Shown: positions 42,605 through 50,782 of the stretch, one piece after another
Layout of the letters: each line of letters starts with the position of its first letter
Position numbering within the stretch: the stretch's first letter is position 1
Source of the DNA: Synergistales bacterium
GTDB lineage: Bacteria; Synergistota; Synergistia; Synergistales; Aminithiophilaceae
Assembly: GCA_018433595.1 (NCBI GenBank)
Contig: JAHDQY010000022.1
Coordinates: 1-64,000 of the forward strand
Reading direction: 5' to 3'
Length of the DNA stretch: 64,000 nucleotides
Notes under the pieces: model-generated
Seen by the model: only the letters and a program-made list of their open reading frames with translations
Database searches by the model: none
Told to the model about the DNA's origin: nothing
Position numbers and translations under genes: made by a program

Positions 42605-43244
42605 ATGGATCTTCAGATCCAGGACTACTACCGCCGCCGCAAGGCCGCCGAGCTGGCCCGCCGCTACGACGAAGCCCACGGTGGCATCGCCGGCTGGTTC
42701 GACAGGGCCTTCCCCCGGGGGAGCCGGGTCCTTGACGTGGGGGCCGGCTCGGGCCGGGACCTCAATCACCTTCTCCGCGGCGGCTGGGACGGTTGGGGTG
42801 TCGAGCCCTGCCGGGCCCTGCCGGGCCCTCGTCGACGAGGCCGAGCGTCTCTACCCGGCGGTCCGGGGCCGGATCAGCCAGTCCTCCCTGCCCGCTCTCG
42901 AAGGGATCGACGACGGCCGATTCGGCGGCGTCGTCGCCTCGGCCGTGCTCATGCATCTGGCTGACGGAGAGCTGAAATCCTCACTGTGCTCCCTCCGGCG
43001 GGTTCTCAAAGGGCGGGGACGGCTCCTCGTCTCCCTGCCCGTCGACGAAGGGGGAAAAGCCCGCCGGGGCCGTGGCGAAGAGGGGCGATTCTTCAACGGC
43101 CTCTCGCCGGAACGTCTGGAAACGCTCCTGGTCGAAATCGGCTTTGCCTGTCTCGACCGCGGCGAAACGGAAGACAGCCTGGGGCGGCCGTGCCGAAGAT
43201 GGGCTGTCGGGCTTTTCGCCGCGCCTTCACCTGCAAGCGCTTGA
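42605..43244 (+). pseudogene. SAM-dependent methyltransferase, frameshifted by a 10-bp tandem duplication
   Basis: The N-terminal half (from ATG 42605) starts DLQIQDYYRRRKAAELARRY and has motif I VLDVGAGSGRDLNHL, typical of class I methyltransferases. It then runs into GVEPCRALPGP and out of phase. The rest, in another frame, continues CRALVDEAERLYPAV, ASAVLMHLADGEL, RRVLKGRGRLLVSLP to a stop at 43244. The shift is explained by CCCTGCCGGG occurring twice in a row (42806-42815 and 42816-42825); removing one copy restores one open frame of about 210 residues. It may be a dead gene, a phase-variable gene, or an assembly error. Confidence 0.8.
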
Positions 43245-43353
43245 AGCCCCTTTTCGGGGCGTCGGATGGCACCGGGGGCGCATGCCGTTGCTTCTGGGGC
43301 ATCTCTTCGCCCCATCCAATCTCGCCATAGGCGACCGAGGGTTTGGGGCTTAG

Positions 43354-43656
43354 AGGTTCCTTAAGAGCGGATGGGGTTACGAATACTTCGATGACTCTCC
43401 GCAGCTTCTGACCTTCGAGGCCCTCTCGCACTATTCCGACAGGTCCGCGCAGGAGCTGATCGATCTGGTCACGGCGAACCTCGAGAGCAAGCCCCTGCTT
43501 CAGGAGAAGATGGCCCATCCCGGCATGGTCCATGTCGGCAACATCCTCGGGGACACGATGCCGGTCCCCAGACCGGACCCGACGGCCGATTCCGTCGGCC
43601 ATGTCTCTCTGCTGATTTTCCTCCCGTTGATTTGTCTTGCCGGCAAAAGGAATTGA
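43354..43656 (+). pseudogene. Unidentified gene remnant
   Basis: An open frame of about 100 codons without a usable start. It reads SGWGYEYFDDSPQLLTFEAL near its beginning and ELIDLVTANLESKPLLQEKM further on, with high-GC codons like the core genome, which argues for real former coding sequence. The last 15 residues are hydrophobic and probably not original. I do not recognise the family. It looks like the 3' part of a gene whose 5' end has been lost. Confidence 0.45.
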
Positions 43657-43686
43657 CACCAGAACAGACGAACGATCAGGGCGCAA

Positions 43687-43716
43687 GGGCAGCCGGGATT
43701 CTCCGGCTGCCCTTCG
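43687..43716 (+). terminator. Terminator-like hairpin
   Basis: GGGCAGCCGG pairs perfectly with CCGGCTGCCC around a six-base loop, followed by TTCGTT. It marks the end of the core-like sequence before the AT-rich patch. Confidence 0.6.
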
Positions 43717-44354
43717 TTGAAAATCTGAAACAAGAACATCAGTGCTTCGGGTTTTGGCGACTGCGTGGTTTCAGAGGCTTTTCCGAAAGGCTCCGAGTTC
43801 CTGCCCTCTTATTGAAGGATATCTCAATCAAAGCGCAAGACAAAATCGAGAAAGATCGGCTCTCGTGCGGCAGTTTCCCATCCTGAAACGGAGACGGCTT
43901 TCTTAAGCATCAGGGGTGAAAGTCAATCAGGTCGGTGAAGTCAAAGGAATAAATAATCACTCTTGTAAATTGTTCAAAATATAGGTATCCTGTCCACAGA
44001 GTGCTTCATGATCTATTCACCCCAAGAGAGGGGTAGATGGATCAAAAGCTGACGATGCCATGAGCGGACTCGTCAACGGCCAGAGGAAGCAGGTCCTCCG
44101 TGCCGGATGAAGTATTGCCATGCCTCAAGCTGGCCTATGCCTGCATCGTCGTTTGGTCTGCGACGATGATGCCGTGGTCTGGGCGAAGTCTTTCTATGGC
44201 CCTTGAGTCGTGGTGGCTTCCATTTCATGTGAGCGAAAAAACAAAAGGAGGGAGCCCCGTTGAAGGTTTGGAGGAAAACCTTACAGAGCTGGTAGGACTC
44301 TTTGTTTGGTGTTTATTGAAATTTCGATAAATCATTCAACTCTAAGGAGGTATA
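43717..44354. other. Non-coding or decayed stretch entering an AT-rich patch
   Basis: No convincing gene. A 76-codon open frame at 44100-44330 has no ribosome site and an odd composition. The sequence changes from GC-rich to AT-rich in this interval, with TAAGGAGG just before 44355. Confidence 0.4.
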
Positions 44355-45088
44355 ATGATGGTTGGATTGTTTGAAGAAATGAAAGCTAGTTTAGATCTAG
44401 CTACCTCGGCATCCGTCATTGCAGCGGTAATTATGTATATTAGAGACAAAAAAATAGCTACGAGAAAGAAATAAAAGATAAAGAGTATGAGTCACTTGTT
44501 AAAGAAATAAGCAGACTCAAGAGTTCATTCGATGATATAAAGCGCAAATGCCTGGATGATTGTATAAAATTAAGCGAAATTGCTTCATTTGAGAGTAATG
44601 ATCATATAATGAATGAAGTGCAAAACATAGACGGAAAAGTTCGGTTTTTAGGAAAATTTTTGGTTGAAGAAGTTAAATCAGAGTATGAAACTATTTTTTC
44701 ATTAGTAAAAAATAAAGCAAGGCAAAAAAAGATGAAAGATGATTTTTCAAATGCCATTGATAGTTTTGAGATTAATAATGACATCGCAATGTTTTTGACG
44801 TCATGTTTTATTCATTTAATGGTATTAAATACTGGAAAAGAGGAATTTAAAGAATATTTAGAAGTTTTTATAAAAAATATCACATTTGAAAGCTCGGTCT
44901 CAAAAGAAAAGGTAAATACCCTTAGAAGAGATTATCCACAAATCGCCACGCAAGAATTATCAGGATTGACTAAGGAATACTTAGATTCGCCTCTTAATCC
45001 GAATATTGAATTTAAATTGGGTCTTATTCCAATTCTAAATCAATTCTTTTCTAAGCTTACGATTAGTGCCACAACGCACTTCGATTGA
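44355..45088 (+). pseudogene. AT-rich gene for a membrane-anchored coiled-coil protein, interrupted by a frameshift
   Basis: A 39-codon ORF (44355-44474) with a strong TAAGGAGG starts MMVGLFEEMKASLDLATSAS and contains one membrane segment (SVIAAVIMYI) followed by a charged tail. It breaks at a run of seven A (44448-44454). A -1 shift there joins a frame open from 44444 to 45088, which reads SYEKEIKDKEYESLVKEISR and is helical and charged for about 200 residues. Together this gives a protein of about 244 residues with one N-terminal membrane helix and a cytosolic coiled coil. The AT content is far above the rest of the window, so it is probably acquired DNA. The family is not recognised. Confidence 0.6.
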
Positions 45089-45483
45089 GTTATTTAGGTG
45101 CATATAATGTAATTTATTCATAAAATTACCTTCAATATGAAGTGACCATTTTTAATTTATTTATTCGATTGTAAGATAAATAAACTTTATATTCTTTTCT
45201 GGCCGGTTAAAAATCAATGATAATACTATGGGGTTTTCGAAAACCTATTTTCAGCGGCCATTGCTTTTAGTCTGCTTATTAGTAATATTTTCTATTATTG
45301 GTTTTTAGTTATGGCCTGCGAACTTGGGAATGTCAAGCGCTCCGTTGCAGAGTGTGTCTGTCTATCCTTGATAGTGCAGGGCTGAATTTTAATTCCGCTC
45401 TTTCTTAAGTGTGGCACTATTTTTCAGCAAGGTGTCCTCTTCACCGTCTACGGCGTCCCCCTCCGTCCCGGAAGAGGAGATCG
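45089..45483. other. AT-rich intergenic stretch
   Basis: No gene supported. GGTTTTCGAAAACC (about 45232-45245) is a perfect palindrome. Composition returns to GC-rich near 45420. Confidence 0.5.
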
Positions 45484-45736
45484 GCGGGCGTAGTCGGCGA
45501 GGTCTCCCTCGAGATCTCCCGTGTCTTGGGGAAGGCAGGAGATCTTCAGCCCTGACCCCTTCGTCAGGGTCCCGCTGTATTGGAGGTCTTCTCCGCAGAT
45601 CAGCCGCAGGAGACTCGATTTGCCGCTGCCGTTTTTCCCCCGCAGGGCGATTTTCTCCCCTCGGTCAACAGAGAGGCGAACCCCTTCGCAGGCGGCCTTC
45701 CCTCCGTAGCGGATGGAGACGTCGTTGAGTTCCACC
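45484..45736 (-). pseudogene. Fragment duplicated from the ABC-F gene
   Basis: About 253 bases that match 41092-41345 of the ABC-F gene with roughly ten differences by eye (about 96% identity), in the same orientation. It encodes the start of cassette 2, from VELNDVSIRYGGK through the Walker A GKNGSGKSSLLRL to TGDLEGDLADYARR, and is joined to unrelated sequence on both sides. No Walker B or signature motif is present, so it cannot work. It ends 22 bases after the macro-domain gene on the minus strand. Confidence 0.9.
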
Positions 45737-45758
45737 GACCGACGGCGCTCCCGAGGGG

Positions 45759-46292
45759 TCAGCCGAAGAGCTTTTCGAGGTGTTTTTCGTGGACGGAAAG
45801 GGCTTCCCGCCCGTGAAGGACGAAGCGGATGCGCTTCACCTTTCTGAGCCCGGGGATGATCTCCCTGATGGTTTCGAGAGCCGTCCCGGCGGCCTCGTCG
45901 AGGGGGTAGCCGAAGATGCCCGTCGAGATGGCGGGGAAGGCCACCGAGTCGATGCCGTGTTCCTCGGCCAGCTCCAGGGCCCTCCGGTAGCAGCTCGCCA
46001 GAAGCTCCTTTTCGGGCCGGTCTTTCCCCCACACCGGCCCGAGGCAGTGGATGACGTACCGGTTGGGCAGCCTGTGCCCGCCCGTCAGGACCGCCTCTCC
46101 GGGCCTGATCGGGGCCAGGGGGCGGCACTCCGCCTCCAGTCCGGGACCGGCGGCCCTGTGGATGGCTCCCGCGACGCCTCCCCCCATGCGCAGCTGGGCG
46201 TTGGCGGCATTGACGACGGCGGTCATGTCCGCCTGGGCGGCGATGTCTCCCTCGACGCATTCCAGGACAACCCCGGATAGGATCTTTTCCAT
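45759..46292 (-). CDS. Macro-domain protein (O-acetyl-ADP-ribose deacetylase-like)
   Basis: A 177-residue single macro domain binding ADP-ribose or its derivatives. [37 protein letters not shown] carries the conserved GDI, NAAN and GGGVAGAI motifs, and [17 protein letters not shown] is the second ligand loop. It is closest in style to the YmdB/MacroD group that removes O-acetyl or mono-ADP-ribose. AAGGAGGTGGG precedes the ATG at 46292. No ADP-ribosyltransferase is nearby. Confidence 0.92.
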   Translation of the reverse strand: MEKILSGVVLECVEGDIAAQADMTAVVNAANAQLRMGGGVAGAIHRAAGPGLEAECRPLAPIRPGEAVLTGGHRLPNRYVIHCLGPVWGKDRPEKELLASCYRRALELAEEHGIDSVAFPAISTGIFGYPLDEAAGTALETIREIIPGLRKVKRIRFVLHGREALSVHEKHLEKLFG

Positions 46293-46415
46293 CGTCCCAC
46301 CTCCTTCGTGCTTCTTCTGCGGACCTGCCGGCTTCTTGTCGCCGGCGTCCACCGTCACCATCCTATCACGCCTCGTCTGCGGCCTGCCGGACGTGGGGGC
46401 CGATCGGTTCCGATG

Positions 46416-47141
46416 TCAGTCCTTGAAGCCGGCGAGGACTTCCTTCGCGTCGTCGATGATGCTGTCGATATGGCTGGCCGCCGCCTGGTCCGCCGCGTCG
46501 GGGTCCCGCCTGCAGAGCGCCTCGAAGATCCTGAAATGTCCGACGCCGAGCTTGCTCCCTCTTCTTTTCTGGATTTCTTCGAACAGGTTCGCCCAGTCGG
46601 AGTCCATTTTCACAAGCTGATACATCGACTTGAGGATGTCGTTGTGGGAGAACTGGACGAGCAGCTCATGAAATTCCTTGTTGAAAGGGACGTTGGTCCG
46701 TTTCCGGTCGATGGCCTCCTTCTGGAGCGAGATGTTCTGTCCGAGGATTCCGATCTCCTCTTCCGACGCCTCCGCAGCCACCAGGCGGGCGGCCTCCCGT
46801 TCGATGGCCCTTCTGGCGTGGAGAAGGTCCATGAAGACGTCGAATTCTCCGGATTTGATCTGTTCCAGGATGTCCTGGGCACATTCCCGGCGATGCCGCT
46901 CCAGGCGCAGGCTCTCATATTGTTTCAGGCCCTCTCGGGTGATGACGTGGCCTTGAAATCCTTTTTTCTCCACCCACTTCTCTTCCTGGAAGTGCCTCAG
47001 GATCCTTCCGATAGCGGCTTCGCTCCGATGGACCCCCTCACGCTTGATATCCACCTGAAGCGCTCCGGCCCCTTTCGGGGAAGAGCTCTTTGCCAGGGCG
47101 GAGAGGATCTGGAATTGGATCTCCTGATTTTCGTCGAGCAT
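46416..47141 (-). CDS. FCD-domain transcriptional regulator with winged helix
   Basis: A 241-residue protein. The N-terminal 70 residues form a winged helix (EIQFQILSALAKS, HRSEAAIGRILRHFQEEKWVEKKG) unlike the usual GntR start, and the rest is an FCD-type helical ligand domain (ARRAIEREAARLVAAEA, NKEFHELLVQFSHND, HFRIFEALCRRDPDAADQAAASHI). The start at 47141 has AAAGGTGA eight bases upstream. Its target is unknown; the nearest catabolic gene is not obvious. Confidence 0.82.
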   Translation of the reverse strand: MLDENQEIQFQILSALAKSSSPKGAGALQVDIKREGVHRSEAAIGRILRHFQEEKWVEKKGFQGHVITREGLKQYESLRLERHRRECAQDILEQIKSGEFDVFMDLLHARRAIEREAARLVAAEASEEEIGILGQNISLQKEAIDRKRTNVPFNKEFHELLVQFSHNDILKSMYQLVKMDSDWANLFEEIQKRRGSKLGVGHFRIFEALCRRDPDAADQAAASHIDSIIDDAKEVLAGFKD

Positions 47142-47389
47142 CTCGATCACCTTTCTGGGCCGGTGTAACCGCTCATCGATGAGTGGTAGTGACAGCGTAG
47201 GGTGTTTCGATGAATTCGTCAACCCGCAGGCGGAAAGAGTCCTCGACCTGGAGGACTGAAGGCTTCCGGGCGGTTCACGGCGGGTTTCGGCTCGTCAGGG
47301 CTCCGTCCGATATAATGGGTAGAACGAGAGGAAGGCCGACGGCTGCATCACGGGAGACGACGATGTCGGAAAGGAGGGGTCAGGGGGCC

Positions 47390-48742
47390 ATGGTCGAGTC
47401 GGAGCGGTTGAAGGTGCTCGGGAAAGGCCCTCGCCGGGAGGGCCCCGTCGCCTACTGGATGAGCCGGGACCAGCGGGTCGACGACAACTGGTCTCTCGCC
47501 GCCGCCCAGGAGATGGCCCTGGCCCGTAAGGCGCCTCTGGCGGTGCTCTTCTGTCTCGTTCCCGCCTACAAGGGGGCGTCCCGGGAGAGCTTCGCCTTCA
47601 TGCTCGGCGGTCTGATCGAGACGGCCCGGGAGCTGGCGCGCCGGAAGATTCCCCTCGTCTTTCTCCGGGGCGATCCGGCCGTCGAGATCCCCCGCTGGGT
47701 CGGTGAGGGGGCGGTCTCCGTCCTCTTCTGCGATTTCGACCCGCTGAGAGAGAAGAAGAGATGGCAGGAGGCTGTGGCCTCGAAAATCGGCATCCCCCTC
47801 TTCGAGATCGACGGCCACAACGTGGTCCCCTGCCGCTTCGCCTCGCCCAAACAGGAGTATGCCGCCTACACCTTCCGCCCCAAGATGAAACGCCTCCTCC
47901 CGCGCTTCCTGAAAGAGATCCCCTCCGTCGAGCGCCACCCCTTCCGCTGGCCCGACGAAAAGGAGGGGGAGAGATCGCTGAAGGTCCTCGCGGAAAGCCT
48001 CGCCCTGCTGCCCGCCCCTCAGGCGGCCTTGGGGCCGCCGGGCGCCTTGGCCGCCCGCTCCCGTCTGGCCCGCTTTCTCGACGAAGGGCTTGCCCGTTAC
48101 GACGAAAGACGGAACGATCCCAACGGGGAGGGGCAGTCGGGGCTCTCTCCCTACCTTCACTTCGGCCAGATTTCCGCTCAGCGCGTCGCCTTCGAGGTGA
48201 GCCGCGCCGACGTGGCCGACGAGGCGAAGGAGGCCTTCCTGGAGGAGCTCGTCGTCCGGCGGGAGCTGGCCGACAACTTCTGCCTTCACAACGACGCCTA
48301 CGACCGTTTCGAGGGCTTTCCCGACTGGGCGCGGAAGACTCTCGACGATCACCGCGGGGACGAGCGCCCTTTCCTCTACGATCTGCCGGCTCTTGAGGCG
48401 GCCCGCACCGGCGATCCGCTCTGGAACGCCGCTCAGCGCCAGATGGTCCTCCGGGGCAGGATGCAGGGCTGGCTCCGGATGTACTGGGCCAAGAAGATCC
48501 TGGAATGGTCGCCGTCGCCCGAGGAGGCCCTGGAACGGGCCGTCGGGCTCAACGACCGCTACGAGCTCGACGGCCGTGACCCCAACGGCTACGCCGGCAT
48601 CGCCTGGAGCCTGGGAGGCGTCCACGACCGGGCCTGGCCGGAACGGCCCGTCTTCGGCAAGGTCCGCTACATGAACCTGGCCGGCGCCAGGCGCAAGTTC
48701 GATGTCGACGCCTTCTGCCGCTCCATCCCGCCTTTCGAGTGA
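47390..48742 (+). CDS. Class II CPD photolyase
   Basis: A 450-residue FAD enzyme that splits cyclobutane pyrimidine dimers using blue light. It has an N-terminal Rossmann-like antenna domain (GPVAYWMSRDQRVDDNW) and the C-terminal FAD domain with the class II block WLRMYWAKKILEWSPSPEEAL, LNDRYELDGRDPNGYAGIAW and GGVHDRAWPERPVFGKVRYMN. These set it apart from class I. The ATG at 47390 has GGAGGGG upstream; earlier in-frame ATGs lack support. A light-dependent repair enzyme in a presumed anaerobe implies occasional exposure to light. Confidence 0.93.
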   Translation: MVESERLKVLGKGPRREGPVAYWMSRDQRVDDNWSLAAAQEMALARKAPLAVLFCLVPAYKGASRESFAFMLGGLIETARELARRKIPLVFLRGDPAVEIPRWVGEGAVSVLFCDFDPLREKKRWQEAVASKIGIPLFEIDGHNVVPCRFASPKQEYAAYTFRPKMKRLLPRFLKEIPSVERHPFRWPDEKEGERSLKVLAESLALLPAPQAALGPPGALAARSRLARFLDEGLARYDERRNDPNGEGQSGLSPYLHFGQISAQRVAFEVSRADVADEAKEAFLEELVVRRELADNFCLHNDAYDRFEGFPDWARKTLDDHRGDERPFLYDLPALEAARTGDPLWNAAQRQMVLRGRMQGWLRMYWAKKILEWSPSPEEALERAVGLNDRYELDGRDPNGYAGIAWSLGGVHDRAWPERPVFGKVRYMNLAGARRKFDVDAFCRSIPPFE

Positions 48743-48794
48743 CGGCTCTTGCCGGCGTCCCCGGCCGCCGAGGAAAACGGAGGGAGAGAAGAAA

Positions 48795-49538
48795 ATGAAG
48801 GAGGAACTTCGCTTTTTCCTGAAGGACACCGTTCGCCGCAGCATCGATTTCGCTCAGACGGAACAGAGCCTGGGTTATCCGCCTCCTCCTCTGGAAAAGC
48901 CCATTCCTGAGGGAGCGGTCATCCTTCCGCTTTCTCTTTCTGAGACATGGAGCGGCGTCAACGCCCTTTCCGTCGCCGACGCCATCGCGCGGCGCCGGTC
49001 CCGGCGGCGCTTCAGGGCGGCCTCCCTGGCGATGGAGGAGCTCTCCTTCCTGCTGTGGGCCACTCAGGGCATGCGCGAGATCCGCGAAGAATCCCGAGGA
49101 TACCGGACCGTTCCCTCCGCGGGCTGCCGCCACCCTTTCGAGACCTACCTGGCCGTCTTCCGCGTCGAAGGGCTGAAAGAGGGCCTCTATCGCTACCTTC
49201 CGCTGGAACATGCCCTTCTCGAACTGGGCCATCCCCTCCGGCTGGAGCACCTCACGGCGCAGGCGGCCTTGGGCCAGCGTTTCGCCGGCAGGGGAGCCGT
49301 CACCTTTATCTGGACGGCTCTCCCCGGACGGACGGAATGGCGCTATGCCGAAGCCTCCGTCAAGGTTATCGCCCTCGACGCGGGGCATGTCTGTCAGAAT
49401 CTCTACCTCGCCTGCGAGGCCATCGACGCCGGAACCTGCGCCATCGCCGCCTACGACCAGGCGCGTGCCGACGCCCTCGTCGGCGTCGACGGCGACGACG
49501 AGTTCGTCATCTACATGGCGCCGGTGGGGAAGGTTTAG
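48795..49538 (+). CDS. SagB/ThcOx-type nitroreductase-fold oxidoreductase
   Basis: A 247-residue FMN protein. The nitroreductase core starts SVADAIARRRSRRRFRAASLAMEELSFLLWATQGMR, the SagB-type opening, with PSAGCRHPFETYLAV and a late IALDAGHVCQNLYLACEAIDAGTCAIAAYD. SagB relatives oxidise azolines in RiPP synthesis, but many stand-alone copies act on unknown substrates. AGGGAGAGAAGAAA precedes the ATG. A ThiF-like protein lies 2.5 kb away, which is suggestive but not proof of a RiPP link. Confidence 0.88.
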   Translation: MKEELRFFLKDTVRRSIDFAQTEQSLGYPPPPLEKPIPEGAVILPLSLSETWSGVNALSVADAIARRRSRRRFRAASLAMEELSFLLWATQGMREIREESRGYRTVPSAGCRHPFETYLAVFRVEGLKEGLYRYLPLEHALLELGHPLRLEHLTAQAALGQRFAGRGAVTFIWTALPGRTEWRYAEASVKVIALDAGHVCQNLYLACEAIDAGTCAIAAYDQARADALVGVDGDDEFVIYMAPVGKV

Positions 49539-49592
49539 GGCGTTGCGGTTACGGCCCCGAGGGCAGGAAGGCGGGATCGGCGGATCGCTCAA

Positions 49593-49637
49593 GATAGGGT
49601 AGGGCCCGACGCTTTAAGCGCCGGGCCCTACCCTATC
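49593..49637. terminator. Bidirectional terminator
   Basis: GATAGGGTAGGGCCCG and its exact complement form a 16-bp stem with an inner GCGCTTAAAGC-like loop. It overlaps the stop codon of the convergent AbrB gene. Confidence 0.75.
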
Positions 49638-50691
49638 CGGCGAGGCGGACGATGATGGGCGGCAGGAGAAGGTAGATCGTGAAAAGACGAACCAGATGAA
49701 GGAGGCTGACCCGGAGAGAGTCGGCCCCGAGATCCTCCGAAATGGCTGCAAGCTGGGTGATCCCTCCGGGAGAGGTGGCGAGCAGGCAGGTCATGAAATC
49801 CCATTTCGACAGGCGGCGGACCATGAGGGCCAAAAGGACACCCCAGAGCAGCATGATGGCCGTGATGGCCAGGGTGGGAAGGAAGACGCGCATCAGCAGC
49901 GCCACCGTTTCGGCCGTGGCCGAGAGCCCGATGATGGAGCCCAGTCCGAGCTGGGCGATGTCGCGGCAGATTTTGGGCGGGGTCCTGAGGGGGAGGCCGA
50001 AATAGGAGGCGGCTCCGGTGCCGGCCATGGCGCCCACGAAGGCGCCTGCGGGGATGTTCAGCCTGCTGCCGGTGATGCCGCCTGCGACGGCGAGCAGAAG
50101 GGCCGTCAGCAGAGGGGACGCTTTCCGCCGGAGCGTTCCCGGATCCCGAGGTGTCGGCGGAGCCGAAGGCTCCTTCCGTCGGGTGTCGACGCCGCAGGCC
50201 TGGCAGTGTCGGGCGGCAAGAGGGATGGCGATCATGACCGAGGCGAGGCGGCAGAACTGCATGATGGCCACCATGGCGGCGTCGGCGCCGAAGGAGAAGG
50301 CCAGAAGGCTCATCTCGGCCAGTCCTCCCGGTACGGTTCCCAGGAGGGAGGTGGCCAGATCCATGCCGAAGAAGCGGTAGAGAACCCATCCGAGGAGGAT
50401 CGGCAGCGAGAGCCACCAGCCCGAGGCGAGAAGGGAGACGCCCCCCATTTCCTTGAAAATGCGCCTGGTCTCCCTGGTGACGCGAAGGCCGATGAAAAGT
50501 CCCAGGACCATCTGAAAGGCCATGTTGAGGCCGGCCGGTGCCGACGAGGGCGCCCAGCCGAGGACGGCGAAGACGGCTGCGGAAATCATGCCTCCCATCA
50601 TCGGTGCGGCGGGCATTTTGACGGCGCGCATGACGAACCAGCCGGGGAGGGCGATCAGGAAGATGCGGAGAACGTCGATGAGCCAGTTCAT
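49633..50691 (-). CDS. AbrB-family membrane protein
   Basis: A 352-residue polytopic membrane protein built of two AbrB repeats (the family once annotated as ammonia monooxygenase). The repeats are visible as ALPGWFVMRAVKMPAAPMMGGMI with FGMDLATSLLGTVPGGLAEMSLLA, and in the second half LNIPAGAFVGAMAGTGA with WDFMTCLLATSPGGITQLAAISEDLG. The P(G)GG motif in each half suggests an antiparallel transporter. Substrate unknown. GGAGG precedes the ATG. Confidence 0.88.
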   Translation of the reverse strand: MNWLIDVLRIFLIALPGWFVMRAVKMPAAPMMGGMISAAVFAVLGWAPSSAPAGLNMAFQMVLGLFIGLRVTRETRRIFKEMGGVSLLASGWWLSLPILLGWVLYRFFGMDLATSLLGTVPGGLAEMSLLAFSFGADAAMVAIMQFCRLASVMIAIPLAARHCQACGVDTRRKEPSAPPTPRDPGTLRRKASPLLTALLLAVAGGITGSRLNIPAGAFVGAMAGTGAASYFGLPLRTPPKICRDIAQLGLGSIIGLSATAETVALLMRVFLPTLAITAIMLLWGVLLALMVRRLSKWDFMTCLLATSPGGITQLAAISEDLGADSLRVSLLHLVRLFTIYLLLPPIIVRLAG

Positions 50692-50782
50692 GGAGAACCT
50701 CCGAAAAACCTCTTTAGATGTCTCTATGATATCAGGTTTGCGGGGGAAAACTCGATGAACGGACGATCAGGGAAGAGCCTTT

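Noticed and set aside
44100-44330. 76-codon plus-strand ORF
   Set aside because: No ribosome-binding site, no family features, and it lies in a composition-transition zone.
44448-44454. Programmed -1 frameshift at the A7 run
   Set aside because: In the zero frame the heptamer is C AAA AAA, not the A AAA AAA or A AAA AAG arrangement, and no stimulatory structure is visible. A point indel is more likely, but the idea is testable.
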